Assembly (NCBI GenBank): GCA_022747635.1
Contig: JAKTNV010000004.1
Location: 89,596,052-89,660,051 of the forward strand
Origin: Hetaerina americana
Lineage: Eukaryota > Arthropoda > Insecta > Odonata > Calopterygidae
Reading direction: 5' to 3'
Length of the DNA: 64,000 nt
Shown here: positions 45,776 to 58,572 of the stretch, piece after piece
Numbering within the stretch: position 1 is the stretch's first letter
Layout of the letters: each line of letters begins with the position of its first letter
Translations under genes and position numbers: made by a program
Notes under the pieces: model-generated
The model's database searches: none
Told to the model about the DNA's origin: nothing
The model's input: the letters and a program-made list of their open reading frames with translations, nothing else

Positions 45776-46790
45776 GCTTTCCTTTATTTCCCATTACTGC
45801 TTCATTTAAGTTAATTTTGATTAGTAGACATGAGAGATTTCATCGTCTTATAACTCGTTAATTAACTGTAGCTACCGTTTTCAACCCGTCATTTACCTCT
45901 ATACTTTTTATTGCAGAGTAAATTGAATTTTATTGCGGATTCGTCGTAATGTATTCCGATATTCTAGCAATTTTCTCTGCACATCTACTTGTCTCAATCG
46001 AAGTTTTTGTACCTTGCCTTAAAATCCAAGACTGCCGAAGAAAACCCCTAGTTTTCATGAAACATTTTTTTCGCCAAACATTCTGAAGTTAATTTTCCTA
46101 ATGTTTTACTTCTCTTTGTGTGTCTCAGCAGGTTTCCAGTTTATCCTTCCGTTATTTTGTCCATAATTCTTGTTAATCGAAGGCATTACTGTCTTTTCGA
46201 AATCCCTTTGGTAACCTTCCAAATAAGTATTTGGTTTTGATTGCTTCAAAGTTGTCCGTAGCTTCGACTCCGAGCGCTGGAATAATTCATGCGGTCATTT
46301 TGTCCCCTCTCCTCTGGCTGCATTGTACTTTTCGCATTCGCTGCGCTCTTGCCTTCACTTCCCTGGCCTTCGGTCGTTCTTATTATAGGGTTGGCATTCT
46401 TGCCCCTGAGTGTCTATTGTGGTTTCCCAGGAATATCTGTTGACCAGAAAGTCGCACAGCTTAGGTCATCGGGTATTGAATTGCTGTCCAAACACCTGTA
46501 TCTGAACCTGGGTCCTTGGGTGTACCACCGAAAGCTCAACTTTGTAGGCAGTCACGTTCATCGTGATCGATTTTACCCGCTGGCATAGTCAATAATCTTA
46601 GTTTTGGCGTTGACAAGTATTTGTACTATGAAAATACTGTATTTTTTTGTGAATTGCAAGGCAGATGGAGTTAATTCTATCCCGTGTCCCTTGGATAATT
46701 TCCATCACATGTCACACATGCACATTTTATAGTATTTAAGTATGAGTTGGTAGTTCAATATGTATGTAGCAAAAAATAGAAGACCAAATT
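45776..46790. other. No gene recognised
   Basis: AT-rich sequence. The plus frames at 46231-46588 are not recognised. Confidence 0.45.
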
Positions 46791-46799
46791 ATTTTGGGA

Positions 46800-47640
46800 A
46801 GGTTATTTTTATTTTTTCAACAGAATCTTTCAGCTCGATATACTTTACCCAGCGTTTACCACTTTTTTAAGCGGTCCAAAAAGTAGGATTTCGGAAGGTT
46901 TTCATAATAGGCTTCTCTGTCGGCGATGACCTCTTGGTTCGACGTGAACTATATTCCGCCGGGCCATGTTTTCAAGGTTGGAAATTAAATAAAGTCACAG
47001 TGTTCCAAATCTGGTGAAATCGGTGGATTTCGTAAAATTTCGACCTTAAATTTAATAGTTGATGCCATAATAACTGGCCATGTGGGAGCTCGTCCATTGT
47101 CTTGATGAAAGAGAATTTTTTTCTTAGCCAAATGAGGACTTTTTTGATTTTATTACTTCGCTCATCCGGTGTGAACCCACTCTTTCTACTGTTCCTTTGC
47201 CTCCGTAGTGTACGTATTATTGTATCAATGTATCGTCCGCAGATATATATCGGCTCAGAAACTCGTCAGGATGGCGATGGAAAGGCGAAAAAACAGCCTC
47301 CGAATCGACTACTCGATTGAGTTTATTCCTCTCTGAGAGAAAACGCGGTATCCACCTTGCCACAATGTCACACCCTTTTTTTGTGCAAAATTGAACACTT
47401 CACTCACTGAATCACTTAAAATCTTATCATAGTGTCTGTCATTCATTTCGGAGGATGTCTGTTCCCCTGAACGTCCCGAACTATGTCCATCATTTGTGTA
47501 TGTACAGCCACGTTTAAACTCTTTTACCCAATTGTATATAGTCGTAAACATAGGAACAGATAGGCTCGGCTTTTGATTTCTTTCGATGCTGAGCTCTTTA
47601 AATGGAAGGGTTTAATCACCGAACGAAGCTTTTTTTTTGT
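46800..47640 (-). mobile_element. mariner relic with internal deletion
   Basis: The minus strand, 5' to 3': FTTIYNWVKEFKRG and DGHSSGRSGEQTSSEMND (47400-47551, second half of the DNA-binding domain and linker). Next HPDEFLSRYISADDTLIQ (about 47230-47290, the usual PDEFLRRF.T.DETWI), then LFHQDNGRAPTWP (second catalytic Asp region, about 47090). Then NPPISPDLEHCDFI (third, about 47010), TSNQEVIADREAYYENLPKS and a KW.TLGKVY-type C-terminus (about 46850-46940). The block that should carry the first catalytic Asp (VFWD or VFFD) was not found and there seems to be a gap of about 60-70 residues. Stops and shifts are present. Terminal repeats were not identified. Confidence 0.78.
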
Positions 47641-48361
47641 TTACTGAGCAACCAAAAGTTTGTTCGTTTCAATCGACAATGAAAATAAAACCATACGATG
47701 TGTGTATCTGAAACTTACAGCCTGGAGAGAGATTAGGCTTGCTGAAATCAAACCTTTTCCGATACTGCGAGCGCCATATTTTGGATTTTCTTAAGAGCAT
47801 TGAGCACTTATTATTTGTTTTTTGTGAAGGAAATAATTATGAGTTAATCAATTTACAGTTTTGGTAAGCAAAATTTACGATGCTAATTAAAATTTTGATG
47901 CAAGCCTTTGCGAACGGAAAGTTTCAATTGGAGATTGAATCGCAGTTTTGTTGACGTTCAAGGGACTTCGAGACGCTTTAATTTTCGCGACCACACCGCG
48001 CACCAGCCTTTTTTAAGTTTCGACATAGCATTGATGAGAGGATAGGCAACCACTTAGAACCGCAATGTGAATAGGTCTACTTTACATGGTACCCTACTGG
48101 TCACCCAAAGTGTTTGGAAATAAGTGATTAAAAACCAGGCGTGCAACATCAAAATAAAAGTTTTCTAAAATTAAGTAACAATATGTCTGTAAAATAATGT
48201 AAGTCATGATAACTAAATGTACATCAACTACGGTATTTATGAGAGATAAACTTCCCTGCGTATACGAGAGGAACTTTTTACTAGATGGACAATCATCTAA
48301 GTTAGATGAACATTTTTGCTCCTAGCGCGAACAGTCCCTTTGACCTCAAAGCTGCAAAATA
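47641..48361. other. No gene recognised
   Basis: AT-rich sequence, nothing recognised. Confidence 0.45.
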
Positions 48362-49325
48362 CTACCTGTTGGTCAATTTTAATGCAGCGCCATTATTGAA
48401 ATTTAAAAAAACCCAGTAAATCAACTCGAAAGTTGGTATGATATGCGGGTAGAGTGCACCACGTTTCCCACGAGCGATGAGTTTGTGGAGAAAATGGCTT
48501 CTAAAATCTCTCTCTTCTGCACTTAATTTCAGTAATTTTACTGACGCGATCTCTTCTACTGTTGTACGATAGGAGTGATAACACATTTGAAACATCATCG
48601 CCAAAGAGGCCTTCAAGTCTATGCAATCTGTAATTTAAATTTTGCTCCGTGAGGGATTCCCAAACTTGCACCTCTTAAAAATTTGATGCGCCACTAAGTT
48701 TATTATAATTACGTTTTACGAATCCAGCTCCTCTACGCTTCGAGCGATCCAATTCGGAAATCAATCCAACTTCGTGAGGGTCCCATACTATACTTGCAGA
48801 ATATTCTAAAATAGGCTTGACTTCCGAAAGATAACATTTCTCTTCAAACTTCTCGGCGTATTCCTTCATTACTCTTCCAATACATCATCATTTTTTGTTA
48901 CCTTGTCCACATATTCTCAGTTTGTTTCACGCTGGTAAGGTGGCGTGTAAGGGTATAGCTTTAAGTATTTAATCAAATTCACACATTTTATTTCGGTATT
49001 TTTTATACAATAAGCGTTCGGTGGGAACACATTCTATTCCAAAAATGTGTTACTACGCATATTTTTTGGCCTAATTCTAATTCCTAAGTGTCTCAGCAAC
49101 CTCATATAGCATTAATATTATTCGCTTATGCTCCGTATTCCTCTGCCCTACGGATAGCTGAATGCCGTGAACGTATAGATGGAATAAAAGTGGTCCAACA
49201 ACACTTCCCAGGGCAACTGCTGAAGTGATTTATACTTCTTTAGAGTTAACATCGTCTAAGACTACCCTCGAGACTCGACCATTCGATACGTCAAAATCCA
49301 TCTTTGATATAAGCAATGATAAAGC
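48362..49325 (-). pseudogene. LINE relic of a second family (Jockey/CR1-like RT)
   Basis: Minus-strand pieces in order: GRVSRVVLDDVNSKEV (about 49245-49300), then a TSAVALGSVVGPLLFHLYVH block (about 49150-49215) corresponding to TSGVPQGSVLGPLLFLLYI, RT motif B and flank. Next KPILEYSASIVWDPHEVGL and DRSKRRGAGFVKRNY (48690-48810), the VRPILEYSS.VWDPH...ERVQRRAARFV region after the catalytic box. Then a C-terminal block ERDFRSHFLHKLIARG (48362-48616). This is the vocabulary of Jockey/CR1/L2-type LINEs, unlike the other LINE pieces in the window. Stops and shifts; the catalytic FADD box was not found. Confidence 0.72.
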
Positions 49326-52300
49326 AATTTCTCTAATTAATTTTTCCTTCGGTTCCGAGCCGCCCGCACATAGTCAATGTTAAGCCACCGTCAACATTGC
49401 GGGTGTAGAGCTATCAAGGAAGTTCGTTATTGGAAGTTTACTGGACCGTGGAGGGGTTTCGATGGACCACACGAAATTATTGTACGACTTCATGGTTCTC
49501 TTAGGAACTAAGCATTGCTACATTCCTTATCCTTCTGAAGTACGACACTAATATATTGCATTATATTCTAAATGAAACTTAATCATTTTTCAGCATCATC
49601 ACATACCATGTACTATACTCCTTCCCTGTTGGACAAAATCTCCCTCTCCCGTGCTTAATCAGCGCGCCTCTCCTGCCTCAGCCCACTGCCTCTCGGTGTT
49701 CCTTGCATGCTTTTGCCTACTTCGAATACCTCCCGACAGGGCCTCTCCTCCAAAGCGCAACACACCAACCCACCTGCCTCCGCCCTCCTTCCCACCCACC
49801 GTTCTCCTCCACGCCACCTATTCCCAACGCCTCCAACCTGCGATGGTCCTCAAATGACGCTACAAGACGCTTATGTATCAAAGCTTTCAAGTATCGTTTC
49901 TCAAAACCTTTTGACCAAGTCATCCGCTAATGCGCATTTAAAGGCAAATATTTCTAGGTTTAAAATAAGTGATATGTGATTTTTACTTTTAGAATGTTTT
50001 ATTACTATCGTCAACTCCCTCCTTATGGAGCATGCGTCTTTATGAAATGCAAAACTTCTCTTGAAAAAACCACTCTTACGTAGTGCCAATTGTATGCGTC
50101 ATGTCTTTCCAATTAGGTGAAGCGCTCTTACTAATATCCTTGTTTTTGACCGCCTTTTCTTTTAAATCGAGGTTGGCTATCATTATTCTTTATACTCCGC
50201 CTTCAATCTGATTCCAGAATTAGCTCAGCAATGAATGAAATCCCCTAAGTGAATGGCTTACTAGGAAGAGTACATCCACCGAAAGAAACTCATTTAGACA
50301 ACTCGCCCGAAGGTTTTGAGACCTCACATCAACCAGAATGCTCACCTAAATAACGATTACTATCATATATGATGATTTGATTCAATGTTGTCCATCAGAA
50401 AGAAAAAAAGTTAAAAGGCGGAGAAGAAAAGTTTTTTTGGGGTTGGGGTTAGAAAGGCACTGCACTCGAGAAATGGCGCTGCTGTCAAGTTGGTGCGTGT
50501 ATTTATCCATTCACACCCATTCTTGGGAGCCTGCATCTCTAATTCCATTCCGGCGCCTTTCTTAAGGGTACATTACCCTGAGCCGAGGCAAAGTCGCTTG
50601 TTGATAAATAGACTAGAAATATTAAATCAAAATCGCCATTGTTAATTTTATTAAATGCACTATATAACGTCTATCAACGAAAGCACAGAAACACTTTTTG
50701 CGGAAAACATTCAAAACATACATGATAGACAAAAGTTGTCATTTTTAAGAAATGTGTAAAGTATGATATTAAATCATCGGGCTAATTCATCAAAGAAATG
50801 CTAACTATATTCACAGTATCTTTAATTAAAAATCATACGATTATTCGGGAGAAATTAGTAGATTCTTGTAAGATCAGAAGAAATCTCGCTAAACTAGAAT
50901 ATTCCTCAGAGAAATTAGGAAAGGAAATGATTAAATCTAGGGTAGATATCTCGTCTCACTTAGTGGATATTGAGAAAGCTCGAAAGAGTGGAAAGGATAC
51001 ATTAAATAGCACTCAAGCCTATTATAGGAAAAGACTACGGAAAGAGGGGTTTTATTTGAAACTTTCATGACGAAGTTTGAAAAGTGAGCTTAGCGGTTGA
51101 AAATTTGGGATGGGCGGAGAGTAAGAATTGAGGGTGGCCCAGGGTGTCAACGCCGCTTCTTAGCATACTCGTACAGCGCAAAAAATGACAGGCATGGGAT
51201 GGGTTTGGGAAAGAAATGATGAACTCGGGAAGCTAATGAAGTCTGTTAAATTTGCTAAAGGTTTGAATTAACCAACCCCCAAAGGACTTTCAGTTGTCGC
51301 GAACTTGGAGCAGTCGAATAATTGAACTTTAATGCTGGTAGACGAATGTCATGTACTCGAAAAGCGCAGAGATTTGGCACTAGGAGTAATAACATCTGTC
51401 TCTGGCTGGCAGCACTAGCATTTATTTGGGGTGACAGACGGCAGTCCAGTTAATCCGTAAAACTGGAGATCGGGGATGTTGGTAGGAGATTAGGCTGCGA
51501 GGATAGGGCGCTGATAAACCCGTCGTCCTTTCACAAAGAAATAGACGAAATGATAATAATGATAAAATTTAATGGAATGGTGCTCAGTTCTTCGACCCCC
51601 CCTATAGAACAACACTCCAAAATCACTTTTTCTTATGCCATCCCCCCAGGCGTTATTTCTGTCACGGTGCGGGCCGATAAGTACGGAAACTTGAGGTGGG
51701 GAATTTCCTCGCCCTGGGATCGCATTTGCGGGCGGAAGTCCCCGCGGAGGGACGGGCCTAATCTCGTTAGGAGGGCGATTGCCGCGCGCAGCGGCGCGAG
51801 GCTTCCCTTGTGAAAGGGGGGGGAAGCCTTTTGTGCGTCGCGTGGAGAGGGTTCGAGGGATTCCAGGAGCGGGGAGAGTCCCTACCCCATCCTCCACTCT
51901 CTTTCTGCTCTTGGCCCCGGTGACTCTTTAAATCCGAGTTTGCGACGTCGAAATATAATCTCGAACCTTTTGGCGAATTGAACCCTCTTTTACAAGCGAG
52001 CCATACGTTCCGTTAATTTACGCTGAGTGTGCATGCGGTGATCATGCTAGAGAGAAGGTCATCCGAGTCAATTCCATTTGCCACAGATCGCCGCTGATTT
52101 CACGCTTGCTTCCGCGTCGATGTCTCTGCTCACGCATACACAGGGACGCCTTGCTTCTGCATTGCGCCGGAGGACGTACGCGTCGCAGCGAGAGAACATG
52201 GAAGGGTGATTGGATTTCAATTGCCATTAAGTGGTGATTCGCGTTGGAGTTCTGCAATGGGTGGCTTTCGCAGAAAAAGATGGGTGTAGAAGGTGCTTTA

Positions 52301-52980
52301 ATGATTGTATGGCGTTTTCTTTCTTGGCCTGTCTCTCTCCTTCGGATAGATATTCCCAAGCCCTTATATTGATCGGTGTGACGTGAAATAAAAGGCATTG
52401 CGAAGGAGATTAAATGGACGCCCTAACATTTCAAGGTGATCTACTTAGGCTTCAAGCACTTGACAATTGCATGTTCTAGCTAATTTCCTTTTTTGCGTCT
52501 GATTTTCCTTTCATGCTCTGCAAAAGGTTTCCACGAATACCTTTCTCACACATCACGTGTGCCACACGGAGCAAAATGTTCCATATTCACAGCGGTGGAG
52601 TAAAACCTTCGTTATGGGGTAGCTCCCCCCTTATATGTAGTGTACATATTCACTTGATATAGCTTGCAAGACTTCGGTTGCATTCCCCGCTGCAACTATT
52701 TAAATTACTTCTTTTCATTGAATCATAGCGCCGATTCCTTAGGGAAATGTTTATAAATCCGCTCTCCCATTCCATTTCTTTAGGCTCGGTCATTTCCTTC
52801 GATATCGGAAATATCTCTTCAAGAATGCCTTAAAACTTAATACAACACCCCTTGAGCTTTCACTTCAGAATACATAGTAATGCCATGTACATTTATTCCT
52901 TACATTTACCATTTGAAAAATGATGTATACCAAGTTTACCTTTTGAGTTCATAAAAATAATATACTTGAGTCCGACTTTG
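49326..52980. other. No gene recognised
   Basis: AT-rich sequence with a CpG-rich patch at about 51600-51890. The frames at 49651-49979, 50798-51070, 51490-51897 and 52042-52398 have no recognisable features. Confidence 0.5.
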
Positions 52981-55900
52981 GTACAATGCAAAATGACCTG
53001 AGCAAACTGTTCCCTCTCTCTGCCAGTCGCAGGGCTTGTATACGTGTGATGCTGAAATCCAATACCTTTCTAATAAAACATGATGTATTCATGGATCATT
53101 TTTTTCGTTTCCGTTTACTGACATGAATTTTGGATGGAGTCGGGGGTACCTCTTCAACCACCTGGAGAGGGGTAAGGGTAAGCCGTCGAAAGGGGTTCCT
53201 GAGCTCCGAGGGGGGTCGGGAGTTCCCCGGGCGGGTTGCGGCTGCGGGAGCATGATGCAACACTAGGAGATTAGCTGTCGTTGGTCTAGCGACTGCCTTT
53301 CTCACCACTCTCACGACAAAGTGTCCCCCCTCGTCCAGTGAAGCTTGAGGCATTGTCAGCACTCATGAGCCTTCCCTCTGCCCTGCACGACATTTGGTGA
53401 AGTTCATTCTACACTTCAATGACAAGGCTATCGATATACATCCCCATAGAGTTTGGGTTCCTGTCATTTTCTGGGTGCCATAAATTTCTTTTCCATTTTT
53501 TATTCCTTCGGGGATGAAGAAACTAAAAAATTCTCCATTTGATTGAAGTTAATTAAAATTTTCACTGGTATGTTCATCTGTCATCCGTTTCGTTAAGCTC
53601 CGTGTTGCTGTGAAAATCCTTTTTGTTACAAATAAAGTTAAATAAATAAAATTAAATAAAAGTTTTGGAACAAATTTTGTGAAATAACATTGTCAATCAG
53701 TGATTTGAATGAATCATTGAAAATCGGATTCCAGCTCAGTGAGAAATCTTATTAAGGGATGTGAATGGAAATATACCTGACATTGTAATTGTGATACGAT
53801 AGCTTTTCTTTCGCAAGGAAGTAATTTATTGAAAGTACTTAATTAACCTAGGTCAGTGATTGAGTGAAGAATGTCTAGATTACAAATAATCTTATTTAAG
53901 TTGATTAATGTCAAGTAACTGGTGACAGCTATATTAAGTAAATAATGGTTTAGAATATTTCATTAATAAATAGTATTTCTAATTATGAGTGGATCCGGAG
54001 CAAGTGCTTGTTTCTATTAGCGCTATCACGTTTATGATTTCACTGCAAGGATCAAATGTAGTAAACGTGCCACAATATCGTGGCAATAATTGCTTGCTAG
54101 AAATAAGGGGAGGTATAATGAGGGAAGGAGATGAAGAAAAAGAGAGGCATTATTGTTTCATTCAGAGAAAAATCTGGTGAATGATCAGGAGAAAAATATA
54201 AATGAAGTTTTATCACGGAATACAAAGGAAATAAGGACAACCTTTCCGAACTGAAGTGATAAGAAATTGCAGAAGTGAAGGAATCAACCCCCATTATCTT
54301 CCAAATACTTTATTGGTCACAAATTTGATTTTAACAGACATTAAATAGCGATTCTTTGATACGATATTAGTGTTTATTTTCTCGTTTATTTAAATATTCA
54401 ATTGTTCTCGTTTATTTGTTAGAATTTTGCTCTTTCAATGACACTTTCTCTCCGGAAAGCCGCAAAATACTCGTAGGACGGCGCCGCTTACGACCCCCCT
54501 GACCGCCATTGTCAAACATTCTCAGAGGAGTGCATTTATGACACGATAGAGTGCACTCTCGAACTAATAATTCTTTTATGGATCGTATTTCTACTTATTT
54601 CTGAATTACCCTTAATGAGCAATTAAGTTTCATAAAAATTATTATGTCTATTTGATCCATCTATTTTCTATAGTTCTCGTCCTTATCGTGGCTGTTGCGT
54701 ATGCGTGAAAAACTTAACATTTCCGAATTAAACATATTTGATGCATAATTATAACACAAAAGTAAGAAGTACATATAATTAAGTTAATATAATAACGAAT
54801 ATGTCAATGAAAAAAAGGTTTTAATTTTTTACCAAGTGAAAGTCGACCATTTCTTTCAACTGGTTACAAAATAACCCCAGCAATCCTGTATCATAATGGG
54901 GCTTTCAGAGAGGAAATACATATCTTCATTTTCCTGCAGTATTTGAAATATGAGTAAATATTATTAACGATACCCAAAACATTAATCTTCCCTGTAATTA
55001 ATCGCTAAAAGTCTTGTCTTGCCTAGACCTAGGCATTGTTATTTGGAGTGGTGAGAGAATTCATTAAATATAAAATTATTTTTCAAACTTTTGCAACCAT
55101 ATTAAATGTAAGAACCTTGACCTTCTCGCCAGTTATCCTATTCGCTCAGATATATTTTAACTTGGAACATTAGTTTTCCCTAAATGTACAAATATTTTGA
55201 GAGGGCATTTCTTGTCCGACCTCGTACGTGTGGTGGCTCGGGCGCCGGTAGCTTCGACATTAATTCCGACGGTGGACTTTCTGCTGAGTCACTCCTCTCC
55301 AAAACCCTCTGCTATGGCTTTTATCCGCTTGTCATCTTGTCATGGGCAAGGATCTTTTGGACTTGTCCGTTCCCTCTCCCTCTCGTGCCCGCCTCTCCCT
55401 TCTAACCCCTCTTTGCTGCCAACCCCCCCCCCCCCGGTATTTGGCACTCTAAAGACAATTTTCCCCGCAATACGTATCTAAGGCATTCCAGAGCCGAACC
55501 AAAGGCGTGTCGTGAATCCTGAAACAAGAATTATAATCTTTTAAAAATTCCCTTCTTCCATGGAAATTTCTTCAAAATTGAAGGCGGAGGCAGGGAGGTG
55601 GGACGGGGACCGGATGCCTCTTTCTTACTATCCATGGAGCGCCTGAGGGAAAAAAGGACTCCCGGCGGAAGCCCGGCATTCGTCGAGGAAAGGCCCGAAA
55701 TGACGTAGAGGGTGAGGTGGTGTTGGGTGGAGTGGGAATGGGATGGTTATCAGAAAATATCATCAGAGATCCATTGTTATGAGAATAATGAATATATTTT
55801 TTCCAATTTTGATGCAAATTTCCAACCAAACCTTGATAACAAAGCAGCTAAAATTATTTCAACGATACTTAATTGTATCGATTTAGATAATCGGCAATAA

Positions 55901-57699
55901 ATAATCAGGCATTTCCATAACCACTGAATCACATCTATTATTTTTCCTTTAGCAAATAGGGTTTCATTCTAATGTTTCCTGTGCATGTCTGGCATTTTTA
56001 ATTTCTTTCTTACCAAGCTATTATTCCCTTTATAACGCTTGCGAAAATCATCACCTGGAATATTAGGTGAAATTATCACAAATAGATTGAATTGCATTAA
56101 TTTTTTCATCTAGTAAGCAAATTTATCTTACTTTTTGAGATGTTGCATTTGAAATTACTTATAAAGCCATTACTGAAATACCAATTTCATAAAAAAATGC
56201 GGGACGATTTTGTAGAAAAATAATAAAAATTCGAAAATCATGAGCCCAAGTTGTGAGAAGACTTTCCCTGCAACGTAAAGAATATTGGGCTGCGCACACA
56301 AACTCATAAAATTTAAATATCTTTGTTGTCGGATTGTACTGTCTTGAAATAACATTTGGATTGGGTGAAATATTTTTCATTTCGAAGTTTTTCAGTTTTA
56401 TTCTTTTGTAATAATTTCCTTTTGGTGGAGGAGGTGTTAATGACTCATTTGGTTTCTGCTCTAATTTCAAAGTGATTTGATGATGGACCACTTTTTCTCG
56501 CTGTGCCGAATTTTGGTTTGTCACCTGTTTCAAAAATACGTGCGCAGATGCGGAGAGCATCTTAGCTAATTCACGTGTAGCAGTATGCTGAGAACCCGAC
56601 GACACTATTAATAGAAAGATATGAATATGAATAAGAGTGAGCACCGATAAAGCCTATGATTATCAACTTGTTTCTCTTCGTATTGGACGTAAATGAGCGA
56701 AGACTAACTGGGCAGATTCCACTAGAATTTGTATTTTATCACGATCATGGTTTCGTCGCTAACTCATTTACGCCTACGATGAAAACATCCTCCAAGTAAC
56801 GCCTGAGACAGTGCTATCTCTCATCATTGTATTTAGCTTAAATTTGCTGCGTGATCTCGATAAGTATATTTTAAATGCTCAATTCTACATTGGAATGTCT
56901 TTTCTTCAAGTCTCGTGTATTCCTCCGTTGAACTGGTACAGACTAGCATAGTTAAATCAATACATAGGGAGCTATTGTTTATAGAGATATTTTTTCAATA
57001 TGTTGCTGTCGGATAAACCGCAATTTTAGCTCCGGTTCGGATGAATCCGATTAATTACCAGTGATCGTAAAAACCCTTAGGATCAGAATGCGTGGCTCTC
57101 CTACAGCGAAGCACTCTTGCGTTGCCGCCTCAACGACCCATTCACTCAAAATGAGTTCATAATGAAACTGTTTCCATGCACTCCACCGTTTCCCCTCTAA
57201 TCGGTTTTGTCACCCCCTACACCGATTCATGGTTATTCAGTGGCGTAGGGTACTGAGCCCATGCAGCTAATTGCGCAAAATCGGATTTTATCAAGACCGT
57301 TCATGACCGTGAAAAAATATCGCCTGCAACGTCCTTTTTGGTGAAATAAATGAAATCAGTTACTGTAACGTATATTTTAGTGCATTAAAGAGTAAATATA
57401 TAGCCCTTTTACGATCGGAATTTTATGCCTATCGCTGCAGATAACTGATTACGGTAACAATAAACAATGATTATTATTTTTGTGTTGAAATAAAAATATA
57501 AGACGCAGCAATTGCCAGATAAAGTTATTCATTGCACATTTACTCGCATATGGAGGGTAAAAATAGCGTAAAATAATAATGCATTTTAAATGTTTTGTAT
57601 GTACAGATAGCACATTTATGGCGATCACTAATACTTGATGTACACTTGAATTTAATGACAGTAAAAAATAAAAAGATAAACAAACAAAACAGATATAAC
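52981..57699. other. No gene recognised; C13 run at 55423-55435
   Basis: A GC-richer patch lies at 53110-53400 (88-codon minus frame, unrecognised). A repeated AAATAAA motif occurs at about 53630-53665, and a run of 13 C at 55423-55435. A 161-codon minus frame (56159-56644) begins with a hydrophobic stretch but has no recognisable domain. The rest is AT-rich. Confidence 0.45.
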
Positions 57700-57782
57700 T
57701 CACTTTGATATATCGGTGGTCGTAGCCACCACTTTTATCAGGGTACAAGGACTCTGGTACCCTGATGAAGCTGGCTGGGACC
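57700..57782. repeat. Partial nested-hairpin element, same family as 18.7 kb
   Basis: TATCGGTGGTCGTAGCCACC matches the outer-arm core of the 18693-18922 element. It is followed by an inner hairpin, TATCAGGGTAC (57736-57746) and GTACCCTGATG (57757-57767). The outer right arm is missing or diverged. As at 18.7 kb a (TA)n region lies close by. Confidence 0.6.
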
Positions 57783-58009
57783 AAGGCAAGGGGCTAGGGC
57801 AAGTGCCCATCAAGAAATATATATATAATAAATCATTATGCATGTATATATATATTTATGTATACATTTACATGTAAATATTTAGTTATAAGGGAAAGGA
57901 ATGGGAACACATATTAAAGACAAACACAGGGAATGTGGAATCGAGCAGTTCACAAATATATACCAACACACGCAGACGCGTGTGGGTTTATATGTACATA
58001 CATATTTAC

Positions 58010-58021
58010 ACACACACACAC

Positions 58022-58103
<82 letters not shown>

Positions 58104-58142
58104 GTGTGTGTATATATATATATATGTATATATATATATAAG
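58010..58142. repeat. (CA)n(TA)n microsatellite, left
   Basis: A CA array passes into a long TA array with TG interruptions, ending directly at the LINE tail. Tyr/Ile-repeat translations through it are artefacts. Confidence 0.97.
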
Positions 58143-58463
58143 AAAACAAATGAGGAAGTACTCGGTATGGTGGGCGAAGAGAGGGGTTTGTTGGGAGAAA
58201 TACTATGGAGGCAGGAAAAGTGGATTAAGGCTGTATTGACCGGCAGTGGGATGTTGAAGACCGTTATTGAGGGGAGAATGTTAGGCAAACGAGGAAAGGG
58301 AAGGAACAGGATAGGGATGTTGGACGGGATGAAGGGAGGAAGAAAGTACTCAGAGATGAAGAGGGACCTGATGTAGAGTGGGATGTAATGTTTTGCTGGG
58401 GTCACAAATTGTTGAATTAGTAATTTTATGCATCCAAAAACCTACCTTAACCGGTAGATTACC

Positions 58464-58470
<7 letters not shown>
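58143..58470 (+). pseudogene. 5'-truncated LINE 3' tail
   Basis: Starting at the microsatellite edge, the plus strand reads [20 protein letters not shown], then [38 protein letters not shown] and [11 protein letters not shown], ending at a stop near 58376. This is the C-terminus of the same LINE family as 31270-32400, over about 77 in-frame codons without a stop. A short 3' UTR ends CCTACCTTAACCGGTAGATT then ACCTATTATA, which is shared with 21180-21210. The rest of the element is missing, as in 5'-truncated target-primed insertions. Better preserved than the other pieces, so younger. Confidence 0.8.
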
Positions 58471-58517
<47 letters not shown>

Positions 58518-58572
58518 GGTATATATATATACACACACACACATATATATATATATAAATAGATATATATGT
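58467..58572. repeat. (TA)n/(CA)n microsatellite, right
   Basis: Begins inside the LINE terminal TATTATA and continues as TA, an AATAGG interruption, TA, CA, then TA. Confidence 0.97.

Noticed and set aside
53620..53670. Cluster of AATAAA polyadenylation-like motifs
   Set aside because: A simple (AAATAA)n-type stretch in AT-rich DNA; no transcript end can be tied to it.
56159..56644. 161-codon minus frame starting with a hydrophobic, signal-peptide-like segment
   Set aside because: No recognisable domain, no cysteine or repeat pattern, no promoter or splice context; N-terminal hydrophobicity is common in AT-rich chance frames.
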